The position numbers and the translations under genes are program-made. The notes below the pieces were generated by a model that searched no databases, was not told the origin of the DNA, and saw only the letters and a list, made by a program, of their open reading frames with translations. A stretch of DNA of 64,000 bases from Urechis unicinctus. Taxonomy: Eukaryota; Annelida; Polychaeta; Xenopneusta; Urechidae. This document shows positions 52,516 through 64,000 of the stretch, piece by piece. The DNA is taken from NCBI GenBank assembly GCA_034190875.2, contig CM067357.1, positions 15,677,619-15,741,618 of the forward strand, in the 5' to 3' direction. The first letter of the stretch is position 1, and every line of letters starts with the position of its first letter.

Positions 52516-52644
52516 CTTACACTCTCTACCATTGGATAGTGGTCACTTCGCCTTACATTAGCACCCATTGGGTAGTGTAAGAAGGTCCCTCTGCGCCTAT
52601 GCCGGACAGCCTTTCATAAACTATCACACGTAGGAGAGTGTAAG
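52516..52644. repeat. Inverted repeat pair 5' of the KDZ gene
   Basis: CTTACACTCTC at 52,516-52,526 is perfectly inverted as GAGAGTGTAAG at 52,634-52,644. Between them, an ACCATTGGATAGTG/CCCATTGGGTAGTG pair and extra CTTACA/TGTAAG elements repeat. It could be a subterminal structure of the KDZ transposon. Confidence 0.5.
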
Positions 52645-52710
52645 GAGAATGGCTTTGCACGGGCGTGAAATAATAAAGGATCCCTTTTTCCGGAGCTTCT
52701 TCAACCCAAA

Positions 52711-55700
52711 ATGGCGGACACACGGTCAGGTGAGGATGCTTCGATGTTTTAATTGTTATTAAATCGTCAATTATGTACACTCACTCAAGATGGACTCTTG
52801 TCAAAGGGCACTTGTAGTAATATTTGTTCCCTGCTTTAATTTTACAGTCACTTGTTTCATATTTACACGCTCTCTATCTTAGGTTACGCAATATATTTCG
52901 ATCAAGGAAGAGGTAGCCGTTTATATTACCGTCGTGTGCGACTAGGAACGGGGGGTTTCTTCCCGCAAACGTTTATGTCGTGCATATATGATCGGCAATC
53001 TGATATGATAATATTGAAATGTACAGCGTTCCTTTTATCAGCAACCACCTCATCTTTGAGCGTTGGTAGTTTTTTTCCGTGGGGGGGGGGGGGGTTCCTG
53101 TGGCTGTTGTCTGGTTGTACAGGCTGTTGAATGATAGCATTAGCGATAGCTATAGACAGGACAATTAAATCGGTGAGGAGGTGTTAGTTGTGAGAAAGCT
53201 AGATAAACTGAATTTGATGTTTGTTTTGGAACTATTGAAGGCTAGAATTTCTGCAGATACAAAAATATATGTAAAACTTTTGTTTAAATGCAGATCCTGA
53301 GAAGGCATTTGATAAAGCCGCCGCTAAATTACTCAAAGCACTCCGCCCTGCTAAGGCAAAATCTTCCCGTCTTGTTGTTAACTCTCCACTGAGGAGTACC
53401 TCTGGTATAATACCACGTGGAGTGAAGCGCAAGCGAACCTCAGCTTCTTCAGCCAGACCAAATAATCATGGTACCTTTGTTAAATATGAAATATTCCAGA
53501 AAAATTAATTTTACAAAAGAACACATTGAGGTGCATCCTTTGCTTGTGTTACAAACAGTTGATACAGCTACTTCCGAAGAGGCCCTTATACAGGAAAATC
53601 TTATCGGTAAGATCATGATATTTGTCGAGAGTTGCAACAACATTTTTTATGTTCAAAAAAACTTAAACATGAATTAGCAGTTATAGTGATAGTAAATTTA
53701 TATGGAGTTATCTTCTGACGATAGATGTTAACTGTGTGAAGGAGACGATTTAGTTTCTGACATTTGGAAGAAGTACAGCCAATTATCTGACCAAGTACAA
53801 GATGACCATGATGATAGTGAGCTGACCGATTGGCAAAAGCGAAAACTGGAAAGCCAAAATCTTTGGGAGACCCAAAGGCAATCGGTAGTTGACTCATTGC
53901 TAGCGAATATGGCACGACCTGCTCACGAGCCTGAATGTGGCCTGTGTGCAAATCCAGCGAAACTAAGGTAATGCTACACAAGTTATATTGTAATATCTGT
54001 CTATGAATGAACTTTTTGTGCACTAATGAATAACTTTCATATTCAGGTGTCTCCAGTGCCAGATGTTTATGTGTGAGGATCATGACAAAGCCCAACACCT
54101 TTGTAAAGGATGCCATGACAGGGAATCGTTCATCTCGGTTTCTACTACCCACTTCCCACGGAGATGCCAGAAGATAATCCCCAAGGCAGGATATAATCTG
54201 TTGAATTGATACAACTACTATGATTGTTTTTTTTTTTCTCTATTCTACATGATTCCACAATACTGAACAATCGCTATTTTGCAGCAAGGTACCCGAGAGA
54301 CTTTGGGCCAAAATACTGCAGTCAGTGTGCTAATTCTGCTTGCATGGCATTGGTTCCTGGTGTGAATTGTATTCTCATTGCCATTACAGGTTTGTCACGA
54401 ATTACCGTTATGTTCAAATCTTCCATTGGACACCCTATGATAGCATATTGTGACTTTTTTCCAATGTGCATTTGCAGGAAGATATGATCTTCACTTGCCA
54501 AACTTCATTTGTGAAGCCTGTGGTTACAAGGAACCATTGAATATCACTGATTTGATTTCTCAAAAGCTTTGGCCATCACTTCCTAAAATAACCCAAAGTG
54601 AGTTTTGTTACAGCATCTAATTCAGATACCTTTGAACATTTGATATTTTTGTGCTTCGAAATATAATGTTGGTTATTATTCTTTCACTAGACATGTATAT
54701 ATTTGAAACTGGTCTATTGGAGACGTTTCACACCCTGAAGTGTGAGCTACCAGGGACATCTGTACGAGGGTTTTTGGAGACCTTGAATCAAATATCTAGA
54801 AGCCACAGTAGAGTAAGTATCAGTTATGGGAATAGACATCTTGAAATAGTATTTATTGAATAATTGAGCTGAGTTTACACTTTCATTTGCTCTGTTGCAG
54901 AAAAGCTTCATTGTGCCCACAGCGTTTACATGTGCCTTAAGAGAATGGCAGAGATGCTCATATGAGCTGGACAAGCACCGTGCTGTTGATCACCTGGCTT
55001 GTCCAGCCTGTGCTGACGACATGCATGCATGTCATGTGGATGGCAATAGGAAGCTGTACCGATTTGATATCACAAAAGAGTGAGTGAACTGATGTTTGGA
55101 TGCATAATGTTTTTGAAACATGGTTTGTATATTTGTATGGATGAAACTGTGTATAAGCATGGGTGCTATGAGCAATATTTGTTACACCTACAGGACTGCC
55201 TTAGGTTCTGGCAACTATTATCGCAATGTTTTCATCGACAGTGATGCCAAAGTGGATTCTTTTGTCAAAGAAGTACAGGATTTGAATATTGAAGTGAGTA
55301 GATTAGCATTCCATATTGTGCGTACATACTTTTACCTGCGTAAATACCAATGTGAGTCTTCAATTGTCTTTGCAATGTGAAGGGTGGTAATGGTGCTTGT
55401 GGCGATAGCCATTGGAAAGCTGCAAAGGCAAGGTTAAAGACCATGAAGAAACAGAGTGAAACTGGCCTTGCAATGATATGCTGTCGCCATGGTGTATTGC
55501 TGAAAGCAATAAACATGTTTCAGGGCGAAAGTTTTCCTTACCCTTTATATTTGCACCTTAATATTGCCCGGCGCTACAAGCTGAATTTTCTGTGCCAAGA
55601 TGTCATATGTAAATATTATCCATGGCTTCAGAAGTTGCTGAATAAACTTCCACCTGATTCACCAATTCATGTTGCAGGAAACCAAAAGCCTTTCCTCAGT

Positions 55701-57740
55701 GTTATGCATGGAAAAGCCCATGGTTGGGATTGCCAGGTTAGCAACTCTTTAAAAATACCATAAATGTATCTTTATTCCAACAAGGTTTGTTACTGGTTAA
55801 CATTGATTATTTGTATTTACCTGCCAGATAACGTATGGGGGGCGTTGGCAGGACGGGTCATGTGCACAGAGTGGAGAAGAACAAGAGATGGTCAACCAAT
55901 ACATGTCAAGAGCAGGATTCACCACAAGAACTATGACCAAAACAGGTGTGGTTCTTTGTGACTTGAAAAAAGGGGGGATATATCAATGTGATGATTGAAA
56001 TAATTTTATTACTCTTTTGTATTAATTGATATCTATCAAACAGGACGTGAAGAACAGCTGACACTCCATGCATTTCATTGGAATCGCAAGAAGTTGTTGA
56101 AGCTACCTCAGTTGTTTCAATCGTGGATAAGAAGGGTAATTTGTAATTTGTTGGTAATTTGTTTGGATGTTCAACCTTTAGCAATTGAAAATGATGTTCA
56201 GTTTTGTGTCTATTAATTGGCAATAATAATTCATTTGGATTTATCTATTATAAGGCAGAAGACAAAGTCAAAGAACTTAGTGATGATCTAGTGAGATCCA
56301 TGGCATCCACCAGCATTGGCCCTGTCCAAACTGATACCTTAAAGCGGTGGTACCAGGACCTCAAGAAAGTGGCACAGAGTAATGCTCTAATTCTATGGTG
56401 TACAATATTCATTCATACAAATATCAGATTGTGAAATTTGAATGTCAAACATAATAATTAGTCTCTTTCGTGGATGTATACTAGGTCATAGGGATAAGCA
56501 GCCTCATTCAGACCTCTCGCCAGAGGAGCAGTTATACCAATTACACACCACCTTGTCAGATGACAGGTTACTTTCTGGTTTCGCCTCCAGTAGGGATCCA
56601 GGACAGGCACTCTTAAGTGGAACTTCAAACCTAGTTACCCAGCTGCGAAAAGGGTGCTTACACCACAATTGCGTTCCTCAATGAAAGAGAAGTTCTCCTT
56701 ACAGCTAAGAAGCTATGAGATATATTTATATAGTTAATGTACTTATTTATTTATGTAGTGCCCTTTAAGCTGCATCATTAAAATGAAATTGTATTATATT
56801 TATGTCCCCAGTCTTATGTTGAAGAACAGCACAAGTTCTGAAAGTGAGCTTGTTAGACAAGGCAAAATCTTACTTGCAAAAAGATCTATAACAAGTGTCT
56901 TGTATCATGACTCACAAGAGGCTCATTGAAAAGGAGGCTGGTAATTATTCAACTGTCACTTACACGCTAAATTTCAAAACTTTGAATTTGTGGCTATAAG
57001 GATGAAATACTTTTGTATCTGTGTATGTTAATACTAGACAGCAGCAAAAGGCGCACACGTCATAGGACAAAACTCTCTGCAGAAAGGCAGAGATTGTCAC
57101 AGCTCATGACAAGTTACAATTGCCTTGCCACAATTTTGCGTATCCCGTTTCTCAATGGTGTACCTGAGAGTCAAGATTCTTTGCCATGGCTGCAAGGAGC
57201 TGGTTAGCAATTTTGTACCTGATATGTTCATTCAAAAATGATTTTGAATTATATTCTCATTTGATTCTTAATGAATTGTGACAGAACGGATATCTCTTAA
57301 AGAAAAGCGAGCTCTGGTTGAGCAGTGGCTTCACCTGCAACGCTACAGAGAAGAAAGGAGACAGCTTGCAAATGAAGTCAACGTCTACTTGACCAACTTA
57401 AAATCACAACAGATATCTCTCATGGCAGACATAAACCAATTACAGTCAAGTATGAATTGTTTCTGACATAAGTTAATATCCTTTATTTAAAACTCCAGAC
57501 TGTTTACCATTAATAATATGTCTGTACATTTCTCCAGGCATGGAGACAGAATCCACGGCAACAGCAGGCAAGCTTGCAATTCTACAGAGGCAACACCATG
57601 ACATCAACATGCACGAAAGGAATACTAAACTGGCTATTGCTCAAGCGCTTGGCAAGTCAAGGATAAGTACAGATATATTTGTCGATGATATGACAGAACC
57701 TCCTGTGTCATCAGATTCTGAATATGAGTCTGATGCATAG
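52711..57740 (+). CDS. KDZ (Kyakuja-Dileera-Zisupton) transposase, about 18 exons
   Basis: DDE-type transposase that would cut and paste its own element in the nucleus. Exon 1 starts at ATG 52,711 and runs to 52,729; exon 2 is 53294-53606 and exon 3 is 53742-53967. An N-terminal cysteine cluster (CGLCANPAK, then CLQCQMFMCEDHD and CKGCHD) is the CxC-type zinc module of KDZ proteins. Exons 5-13 (54285-54389, 54478-54597, 54691-54812, 54901-55079, 55194-55293, 55383-55736, 55828-55945, 56044-56135, 56255-56378) join in perfect phase. They carry CPAC...HVDGNRKLYRF, CGDSHWKAAKA and GEEQEMVNQYMSR, the likely catalytic D, D and E blocks. The C-terminal exons (57038-57202, 57285-57449, 57538-57740) form a coiled coil and an acidic tail. 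Lesions: one extra base in an A run at 53,500-53,504, no GT donor after exon 4 (54,187), and frameshifts around 56,650-56,930. Confidence 0.85.
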
Positions 57741-57744
57741 CAGT

Positions 57745-60700
57745 CTGATCTCCTAAGAAGTTACATTACTTGAAATATCAAACCATTAATACTTCATCCA
57801 ATTTAAGATTCTTGCAAAATAACCTATACATGTATGTGTTTGTTTAATCCGTTTGGTATACTACATTAAATGAGCGACATTTATAAACTTGTACTCATTC
57901 ACAGGCAACTGTATTACAACATATCTTTTGGAAAAAGTTACTGATTTGATTGCTGGCGCCAAATTTTTTTTTCTTCAGAAATCTACCATGCCCCCGATGA
58001 TCAATGGCTGCATTATTTTTTATGTATGCATTGTTACTAAGTCATTATGTTGTGAGTCATGCATTAAATAAGGTGTGTTTATCCTGGGGGAAATTGTTTG
58101 TCATCAGTCTTTTAGCATGTAATAAATGAACTGTGTGCACTATTATTTAAATCTGGACTTTTTAATAAAAGTATTGATTAAAAGTGAGTTAGAAACTCAT
58201 TGTTTGTAATTGTAACTTCTCAGTTCTTAAAAAAGACCTCAATACACGGATGGTTCATACCTCGCAACCCCGCTCACAACAACAAACTGTACCAGCTAGA
58301 AGTCGTGAAATAAAGTCAAAAACGTTCTTTTGATGTTAAGCAAGATTCCTTAAAAAAATCCTGTACACTTTGTCTAAGTAAATCACGTTACCTTAGTTAC
58401 TACATAAGCTATTGTCATATTGACTGCTGCCAAGCAAGTGACATTCTCCAATAATACAACACCATAGCCAAGACAACACCATACAGTTACATGGAGAACA
58501 CCTCTGTAACAACTTGCCCCTGACAATTAATTACACCATAATCTGCAGACAAAAACAATCGCCAAGATGTACCTCGATTGCGCGACATATACCCGTGTAC
58601 TGCCGCTGCTCGGTTATTAATTCATCTTACTTAAAGAATAGATTTCGTAATCCATAGGCAAATATATGTCATATTGGACAGTGTCCGTGCTGTTGACTAG
58701 TTTTTATTATCATGTCTCTACTGCCAATATGCGATATCAGATAGTCAACCATCAACAGCGAGGTACCTTGCCCACTCATTCAAACCGTGAAACCTAGCCG
58801 CGAACGAGGTTAATAAACGTCGTGCACGGCTACGTGAAACCATGCAAGCTCGAGTGTCGACTATCAAGGTGTCCGGTATTCGTTCAACTCAGTGCCCGAC
58901 ACTAATCCCAACTCTTATCACATCTAAATGTCCCGAATATCTATTAATATGTCGCTCAGGTAATCAAATGAAACATATAGAACAGTTATGCGCCTTCTGC
59001 CGTTCTTCTAAAGGGAACTGGAACACCGTTTAAATGCGTTCATATTTGTTCAACTAGATATCGGCAACATATAACCGAATCAATTTGTTTCGAAATATAT
59101 CTAGGTACTGTTTTGGTACTGTCAAATGTTTACACAGTAAAACAATATTATCTGCGCCAATGCGTATAATGCATTCTGCGCTGCGATTCATTTCTCATTG
59201 AAGTTACCACTGACTAGTGTTACTCCAGTGGTTTTTCCTTCTCGAGTTAATCGAGTTTTCCCTCTTATCTAAAATCAATCTATTTTTACGGTCTAGTGGT
59301 GTACAAACTGGACACTAGTCTTATTTTGTACTAGTAGACTATATACCTAGCTATAGCTGCCCAATCTAAACCATATCTAAACATGACAATGAATTGCTGT
59401 TTGCTGGATTACGGGATTCCTTCTGTGATCAAACTTTTATCCCCAAACCCGGTTCCGACCATGAACCTATAGTAACCCTGATCTCCACACTTTTATCCTC
59501 ACTGTGTCCCAACCCAAATCCCTGAACAACATGACGTACCCCACCCAAATGTTCCAAGACGGATATGCAAGTCCGGCCGGTGTCAAATCCGTGATATGAA
59601 GTTAAAGATATAGCATTGAATGCCATGATACTGTGAAATTCAAATCGGAGGGGGGTTGGGGGAATGGGTAATTGAACACCAGAAACAAGATTTGCCAAGA
59701 ACAGACAGTGATTGACATGTCGGAATCTGCATGTATGGAATGGTTTATAGTCTTTATATCCCAAAGGAGAGCGCGAACGACTGGAGCCCGCATATTGTAA
59801 AGTTCGGGCCGGTCGCGTATTGCAAAGTTTCGTCTTTCAAACAATTCACAGGATGACTGAAAACATTCCCAAGTATCCGGATATCTTACTTCATCTCCTG
59901 TAGACGAAGACTCCAAACAAAATTTGTTCGAAGGAATTTGGCCATCATGTCTTCAATTCTCATTTCCAACACCGTCAGTTTTTTTTATGACGGGATTAGA
60001 AGATTAATCATCTCTGGATGTTTTCGAATATCCTACCAAACTGACTGATATATAATGTCAACATATCTGATAAGTGTATATCCCCAATATCTGATAAAAA
60101 CACCTGAATCGCCAACACTATTTCTTCCCAAGACCGGCCCATTGATATGTTCGACTGGATGACAAAAGCGGACCATTCGTATATCTCGTCATTGCCAACA
60201 ATTGACATTTTGTTATACGTGGAAGTCACCAATACCGACCCATTCATATACCGCAAATGAAAAATAAAACGTCCCCTAATAAGCAGCCAATCCCTTGTAG
60301 CCACTGCTGCCCTCCCCACAAGCGTTTCGCCAGGTCGTGCTCTTGGTTCGTTTGTTCTTGTGCTTACAAGTATCATAATGCGCAAATATCATATGCTCAG
60401 ATAACGTCTTTATTCTGGGCGACCAGAATTACCCGTCGCAGATGTTCCCTTTAGCGGCTATAATCAACGTTAACAGCGGCAACTGCAATGTTTATTTTTG
60501 GTGATTAAATCTTATTTAATGGTGCAATTGTAGAGAGCACAGTAGCAATAATTACTTTCAAGCGTAGATAATTTCACTTGTCTTTTATTTTGAACTGATA
60601 TTTTTTATTATAATGGCGTGTTTTATCATAATGACGTCAATAATCAAACAAGGCTTTGGGGCGACCCGAATTAACACTGCGTTAACGTTCCAATTCGATT

Positions 60701-61145
60701 GTATTGCAGAAATCGCTGAACAATAAATCAGTCAGCAAACAAGGCAGTGAACGCCTTACCACTGAAACTATCAAGTAATGATATACTGATGTTTCCATTG
60801 TGTACATGGCAACAGTGATACAACCTATATTGGTGTTCATTCCCTCATAATGGTAGTAGTCTCTATTGACAAAGCTGGTATACAATAGTCATAGACGCCA
60901 AAACGTTCAATGAAGATAATAAATCTACGATCAAAGTTTTTTTGCATATCATTTGTTACTTTTTCCAGTAGAAAATAAATAATGTGATCCTTGTTTTATG
61001 GAAGTGTTTTGTGTGTATAAGCCTCTGAAAAACCATCACGCTTGGCTCACGTGACGCTCCTCAAGAGAATTTGATGGTGCAATGGTAATCGTGCAGCTCT
61101 ACTCAGATATGTCATAAGCGTTACCACAGATGTAAAACACACATA
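57745..61145. other. 3' of the KDZ gene; no further gene recognised
   Basis: A polyadenylation signal AATAAA at 58,164-58,169 fits the KDZ transcript. I did not find an inverted partner of the 52.5-kb repeat, so the right end of the element is unknown. Antisense open frames at 59,602-59,916 and 60,008-60,385 are longer than average but unrecognised. A CRE palindrome is at 60,632-60,639. Confidence 0.35.
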
Positions 61146-61149
61146 CGCG

Positions 61150-61826
61150 ATGTCTTGGCTCAGCACCTGCACAGTTTGTTTGATTCTTACCTACGCAGCA
61201 AGTACAGGATACGCAGACAAGAGATTCTAGTCGTTTCGAATGGAACACGGTGTGTCAGTGTTGGCGGACACTGTGCACCATGTTTACGTGAGGAGTAAGC
61301 TGCAATGCGCACAACTCTGTCTCCAGAATACTTGGTGTGAAACAGCTGTGTACTACCCAGTAGATTCAAGTAACGATGCATGTGACGTCAAGATCAGTTC
61401 TACTGTAAAGAAGAGAATTGGGGGAACTGATTACGACCATCACATATACATGTATGCCGGTGAGTAACTATGCACATATTCAAACTATTTCACAAGCTGC
61501 GTGTTTCAGTTCATGCGCTATTACGACAGAGGAGGAGATACTCACGCTCGTCTGTGGATGTTACAGGTGTTTGGGAAAGAGAGATTTTGCCGAATTCGTA
61601 CCTTAAAGGTTACGACGACCACATCGTACACAATGTCATCAGCAGGAATGATTGCTGGGAGCTCTGTCAAACCACGACACTGATCTTATGTCAGACTGCT
61701 GAGTGGTTTATTAATGACTGCTACCTGCACGAGCACACCTTGGCCAGCATTCCTGGCGATAAGATTGGATCGAGTCCCATTGTAGACATTCAATATTTGG
61801 TCTATCATCCTCGTTACTTCGATTAA
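61150..61826 (+). pseudogene. Secreted protein with two PAN/apple domains, one in-frame stop
   Basis: ATG 61,150 opens a signal peptide (MSWLSTCTVCLILTYAAST). The same frame then meets TAG at 61,228-61,230 before the first PAN domain (VRSKLQCAQLCL...ACDVKISS). Exon 1 ends at 61,459 in phase 1 (GCC G|GTGAGT). A 50-nt intron ending TTTCAG leads to exon 2 (61510-61826), which joins in frame and encodes a second cysteine-rich PAN-like domain (NDCWELCQTT, then CQTAEWFINDC) and a stop. The lone stop makes it either a very recent pseudogene, a sequencing error, an allele, or a gene whose true first exon lies upstream, with the 61,240 ATG not used. An AATAAA is at 61,985. PAN domains bind proteins or sugars; ligand unknown. 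Confidence 0.65.
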
Positions 61827-61829
61827 CTG

Positions 61830-62585
61830 GGCTGCAGTTCCGTTAAACGTAGCTACATTAAGATTGATGAAAACCCCCAATATTTCACGGTATATGAGCT
61901 GTCAAAATGTGTAAAATCCGTGTCCATTTATTTATATTTTGAACATTACAGTGTGATATACTTCTGTAATTCATACATATTATAAATAAATGCATTTACT
62001 GTTCATTTCTATTAACTCAATAAACACTGGCTTCTCTATGCTTATGTAACCTATCAAGCTACCCATGAATGAACAGATCAGACCACGGCAACTGGCCCCG
62101 ATATTTATTTCTGGGTATTAATAACTTGATTGACCATACATGTCAGGATACAACGAAGGAACCCTCCGTCTCTTTGTATAAGCAAAGCCCCATCGCCGAC
62201 AAAGATATGTTTATACATATGTATATACATATGTAACACTGCCCTCAGAAGCATCATTCCTGTGAGCAGAATTCAAATGCAATATGTCTATTGAATTTAT
62301 GTTGTATGCAGTGTCAAGAAGGCACATTCCCTTTACCTCATTTAAAGCTTAATTGACGTACATTGAATATATTCATCGAAATGCATCATTCCTGACACAC
62401 GTATTCAGTTCTGTTTCCGATTGTGGGTTAGCAAGTTTCCTCGTCAACGAGCAAGTGCGTGGTTTTATGTGATAAGCGACCGAGATATGTTGGAAGAGTT
62501 AGCGCTTGGGTTAGCAAAAATAAATAAAAATATGAAGCGGTGAAGAACTCAATTACTAAATGTTGATTAGATGCGTTGTGTGAGC
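61830..62585. other. 3' flank of the PAN gene, nothing further recognised
   Basis: Polyadenylation-type AATAAA motifs occur at 61,985 and near 62,019. The rest is unique sequence. Confidence 0.4.
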
Positions 62586-62589
62586 CAAA

Positions 62590-62765
62590 ATAAATGAATG
62601 AATGCATGTGTGCGCGCTGCTAGCAGATTGGTGACTGTGTGAGAAAAGTATGGATTGAGTAAATGAATGGATGAGTGAGTGAAGGATATGAGTGAAGGAG
62701 GTAGTGCATGTGGGAGAGAACGAGTGAGGGCGTGCGGTTTAGTAAATATGTACACAAGTGACCCC
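62590..62765. repeat. Imperfect GAGTGAGTGAAT tract (copy C)
   Basis: Degenerate GAGTAAATGAATGGATGAGTGAGTG-type tract, same family as at 32.3, 37.8 and 42.5 kb. The flank is only weakly similar. Confidence 0.5.
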
Positions 62766-62769
62766 ATGT

Positions 62770-63510
62770 CAGCTGGTTAATCGCTGGGTCAACACGTATG
62801 TCACCATCGAGGAATTACGAATAGGTATTGATGACGCAGCCTAGCAGTAGAATGCATGGCGACTAAAAACCTGAAACCAACTGACAAGTAATGCATTCGA
62901 TAACGGGTTTTTGTATTGTTTAAAATTACGAAAAGTACACCATCACGCCGAATAGCAGCAACTCATTTAGCTGCAAACGCTGCATTTAAAACCAGCAGTA
63001 TAACCGACTGTCGTTCTAACTCGAAAATTGTCAGTCAGCGTTAATGGAGTATTACCAGTCCCTTATTTACTCCATATAGGTGTGGCCTAATTTGGTAATT
63101 TCATGTCTTGTGTGATTGGCATTGTGAAATTGCCGAACGGAGATGGACATTTAACAGAGGTTACTAGGTTTTAAAAGAACTTTATAAATTATAGACGTTG
63201 CATCGAAGCTATAGTTTGATTTCATTCGAGAGGATCTGTGGTTTGTATAATTGTTTTTGTGTACATCAAGTTCACGGTAGCTTCCATATGCATGACTGTT
63301 AACATGATAATGGTGACGTTTTGGAATGAAATAAATAAATATTATGTTCATTATCATGGTTGAGTCAGCAATAATTTCCACATGATGAGTACATTGACAG
63401 CTATGGCGCTTACAGAAAGAAGTCAAAGCCTCATCTAATTAGTTCATATCAGTGTACAAACGGAATCAAATAACGCCGAACAATGGGCGAAAGAAATATA
63501 GGCTAGTATT
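62770..63510. other. Intergenic, no gene recognised
   Basis: Unique sequence with no supported exon. Confidence 0.35.
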
Positions 63511-63514
63511 CATA

Positions 63515-64000
63515 AAATGTTTTGATGTCATCCCTAACCCACTACCTCCGTCCTTAACACTCCTTTCTCGCACACCTTACCAACTTCGTTACCACCCACT
63601 GAACTTTTTGGCATGTATTTGCCTTCCACCTCTCTTGAATTTATTCCAAATTCTATTCTCCTCTTTTTCAACCCTTGCCCTTACTCCCACATCCGACCCA
63701 AACAACCATCTCTGCCTTACTTATCTAACCTCGACACCCCTTTCGCGTATCTTCTCCTAAATAACGCTTGTCTTTTCCTGCCTCGATCGCTCAATATCAC
63801 CCTCTCTGCCTCTTTTGTGACACACTCACTGTGCCTGTAACGATCTCAAACTCTCTTTCTCTAACGCGCCCTCTCTGACCCCTCCCCATCCACCCCCTAT
63901 AACTTCCACCATCACCCCTGTCGTTCTAACCATGTATCTCCCTTCCTCCATATCCCTATTTACCTCCTAGTCCGTTCATGGCTCTCCCTCCCTCCCTCCC
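63515..64000. repeat. Pyrimidine-rich, guanine-poor tract ending in (CCCT)n
   Basis: Nearly 490 bp in which the plus strand is mainly C and T, with A and very few G, finishing in CTCCCTCCCTCCCTCCC at the window edge. Apparent open frames in it are low-complexity. The tract runs out of the window. Confidence 0.8.

Overview
This is eukaryotic, intron-containing, AT-rich invertebrate DNA. I think it comes from a marine mollusc, most likely a gastropod. The grounds are the gene repertoire (PAN/apple and C-type lectin exons, a histidine-N-acetyltransferase-like GNAT gene, a P2X7-tail-like fragment, intron-rich KDZ and ISL2EU transposons) and one dispersed repeat (14.6 kb) that I remember from gastropod genomes. 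The assignment comes from pattern recognition, not a search. Genes are sparse, and most of the window is repeats, transposon remains and unrecognised intergenic DNA. Few of the genes appear functionally linked.

0-12 kb: a large direct duplication with an offset of about 8.1 kb. Copy 1 starts at or before the window edge and runs to about 4,950. Copy 2 starts by 8,098 and runs to a 100-N assembly gap at 12,010-12,109. Each copy carries a GNAT-type acetyltransferase gene, but copy 2 lacks the first exon. An antisense P2X7-tail-like fragment follows. The last 640 bases of copy 2 differ from copy 1 mainly by many tiny deletions, so copy 2 may be an uncollapsed haplotype or unpolished sequence.

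12-25 kb: just after the gap lies an antisense GPCR pseudogene whose closest relative in the window is the GPCR at 45.6 kb. Then come a TA microsatellite, two satellite-like arrays, a dispersed repeat, a decayed ISL2EU-type DNA transposon (THAP domain plus DDE fragments, 18.6-20.5 kb) and a 55-bp minisatellite (23.4-24.0 kb).

25-45 kb: a short C2H2 zinc-finger gene, an antisense secreted PAN-plus-C-type-lectin gene, a 5'-truncated LINE, a 500-bp CATA array, a CRE/CCAAT-rich promoter-like segment, a PAN exon relic, a tRNA-derived SINE and a compound CA/TA microsatellite.

45-64 kb: an apparently intact class A GPCR; a Ty3/gypsy relic; a KDZ (Kyakuja-Dileera-Zisupton) transposase gene of about 18 exons at 52.7-57.7 kb, with ten consecutive exons in perfect phase but a few lesions; and a secreted two-PAN-domain gene interrupted by one in-frame stop. 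The KDZ element is the most notable mobile system here. I did not find a clearly undescribed gene system.
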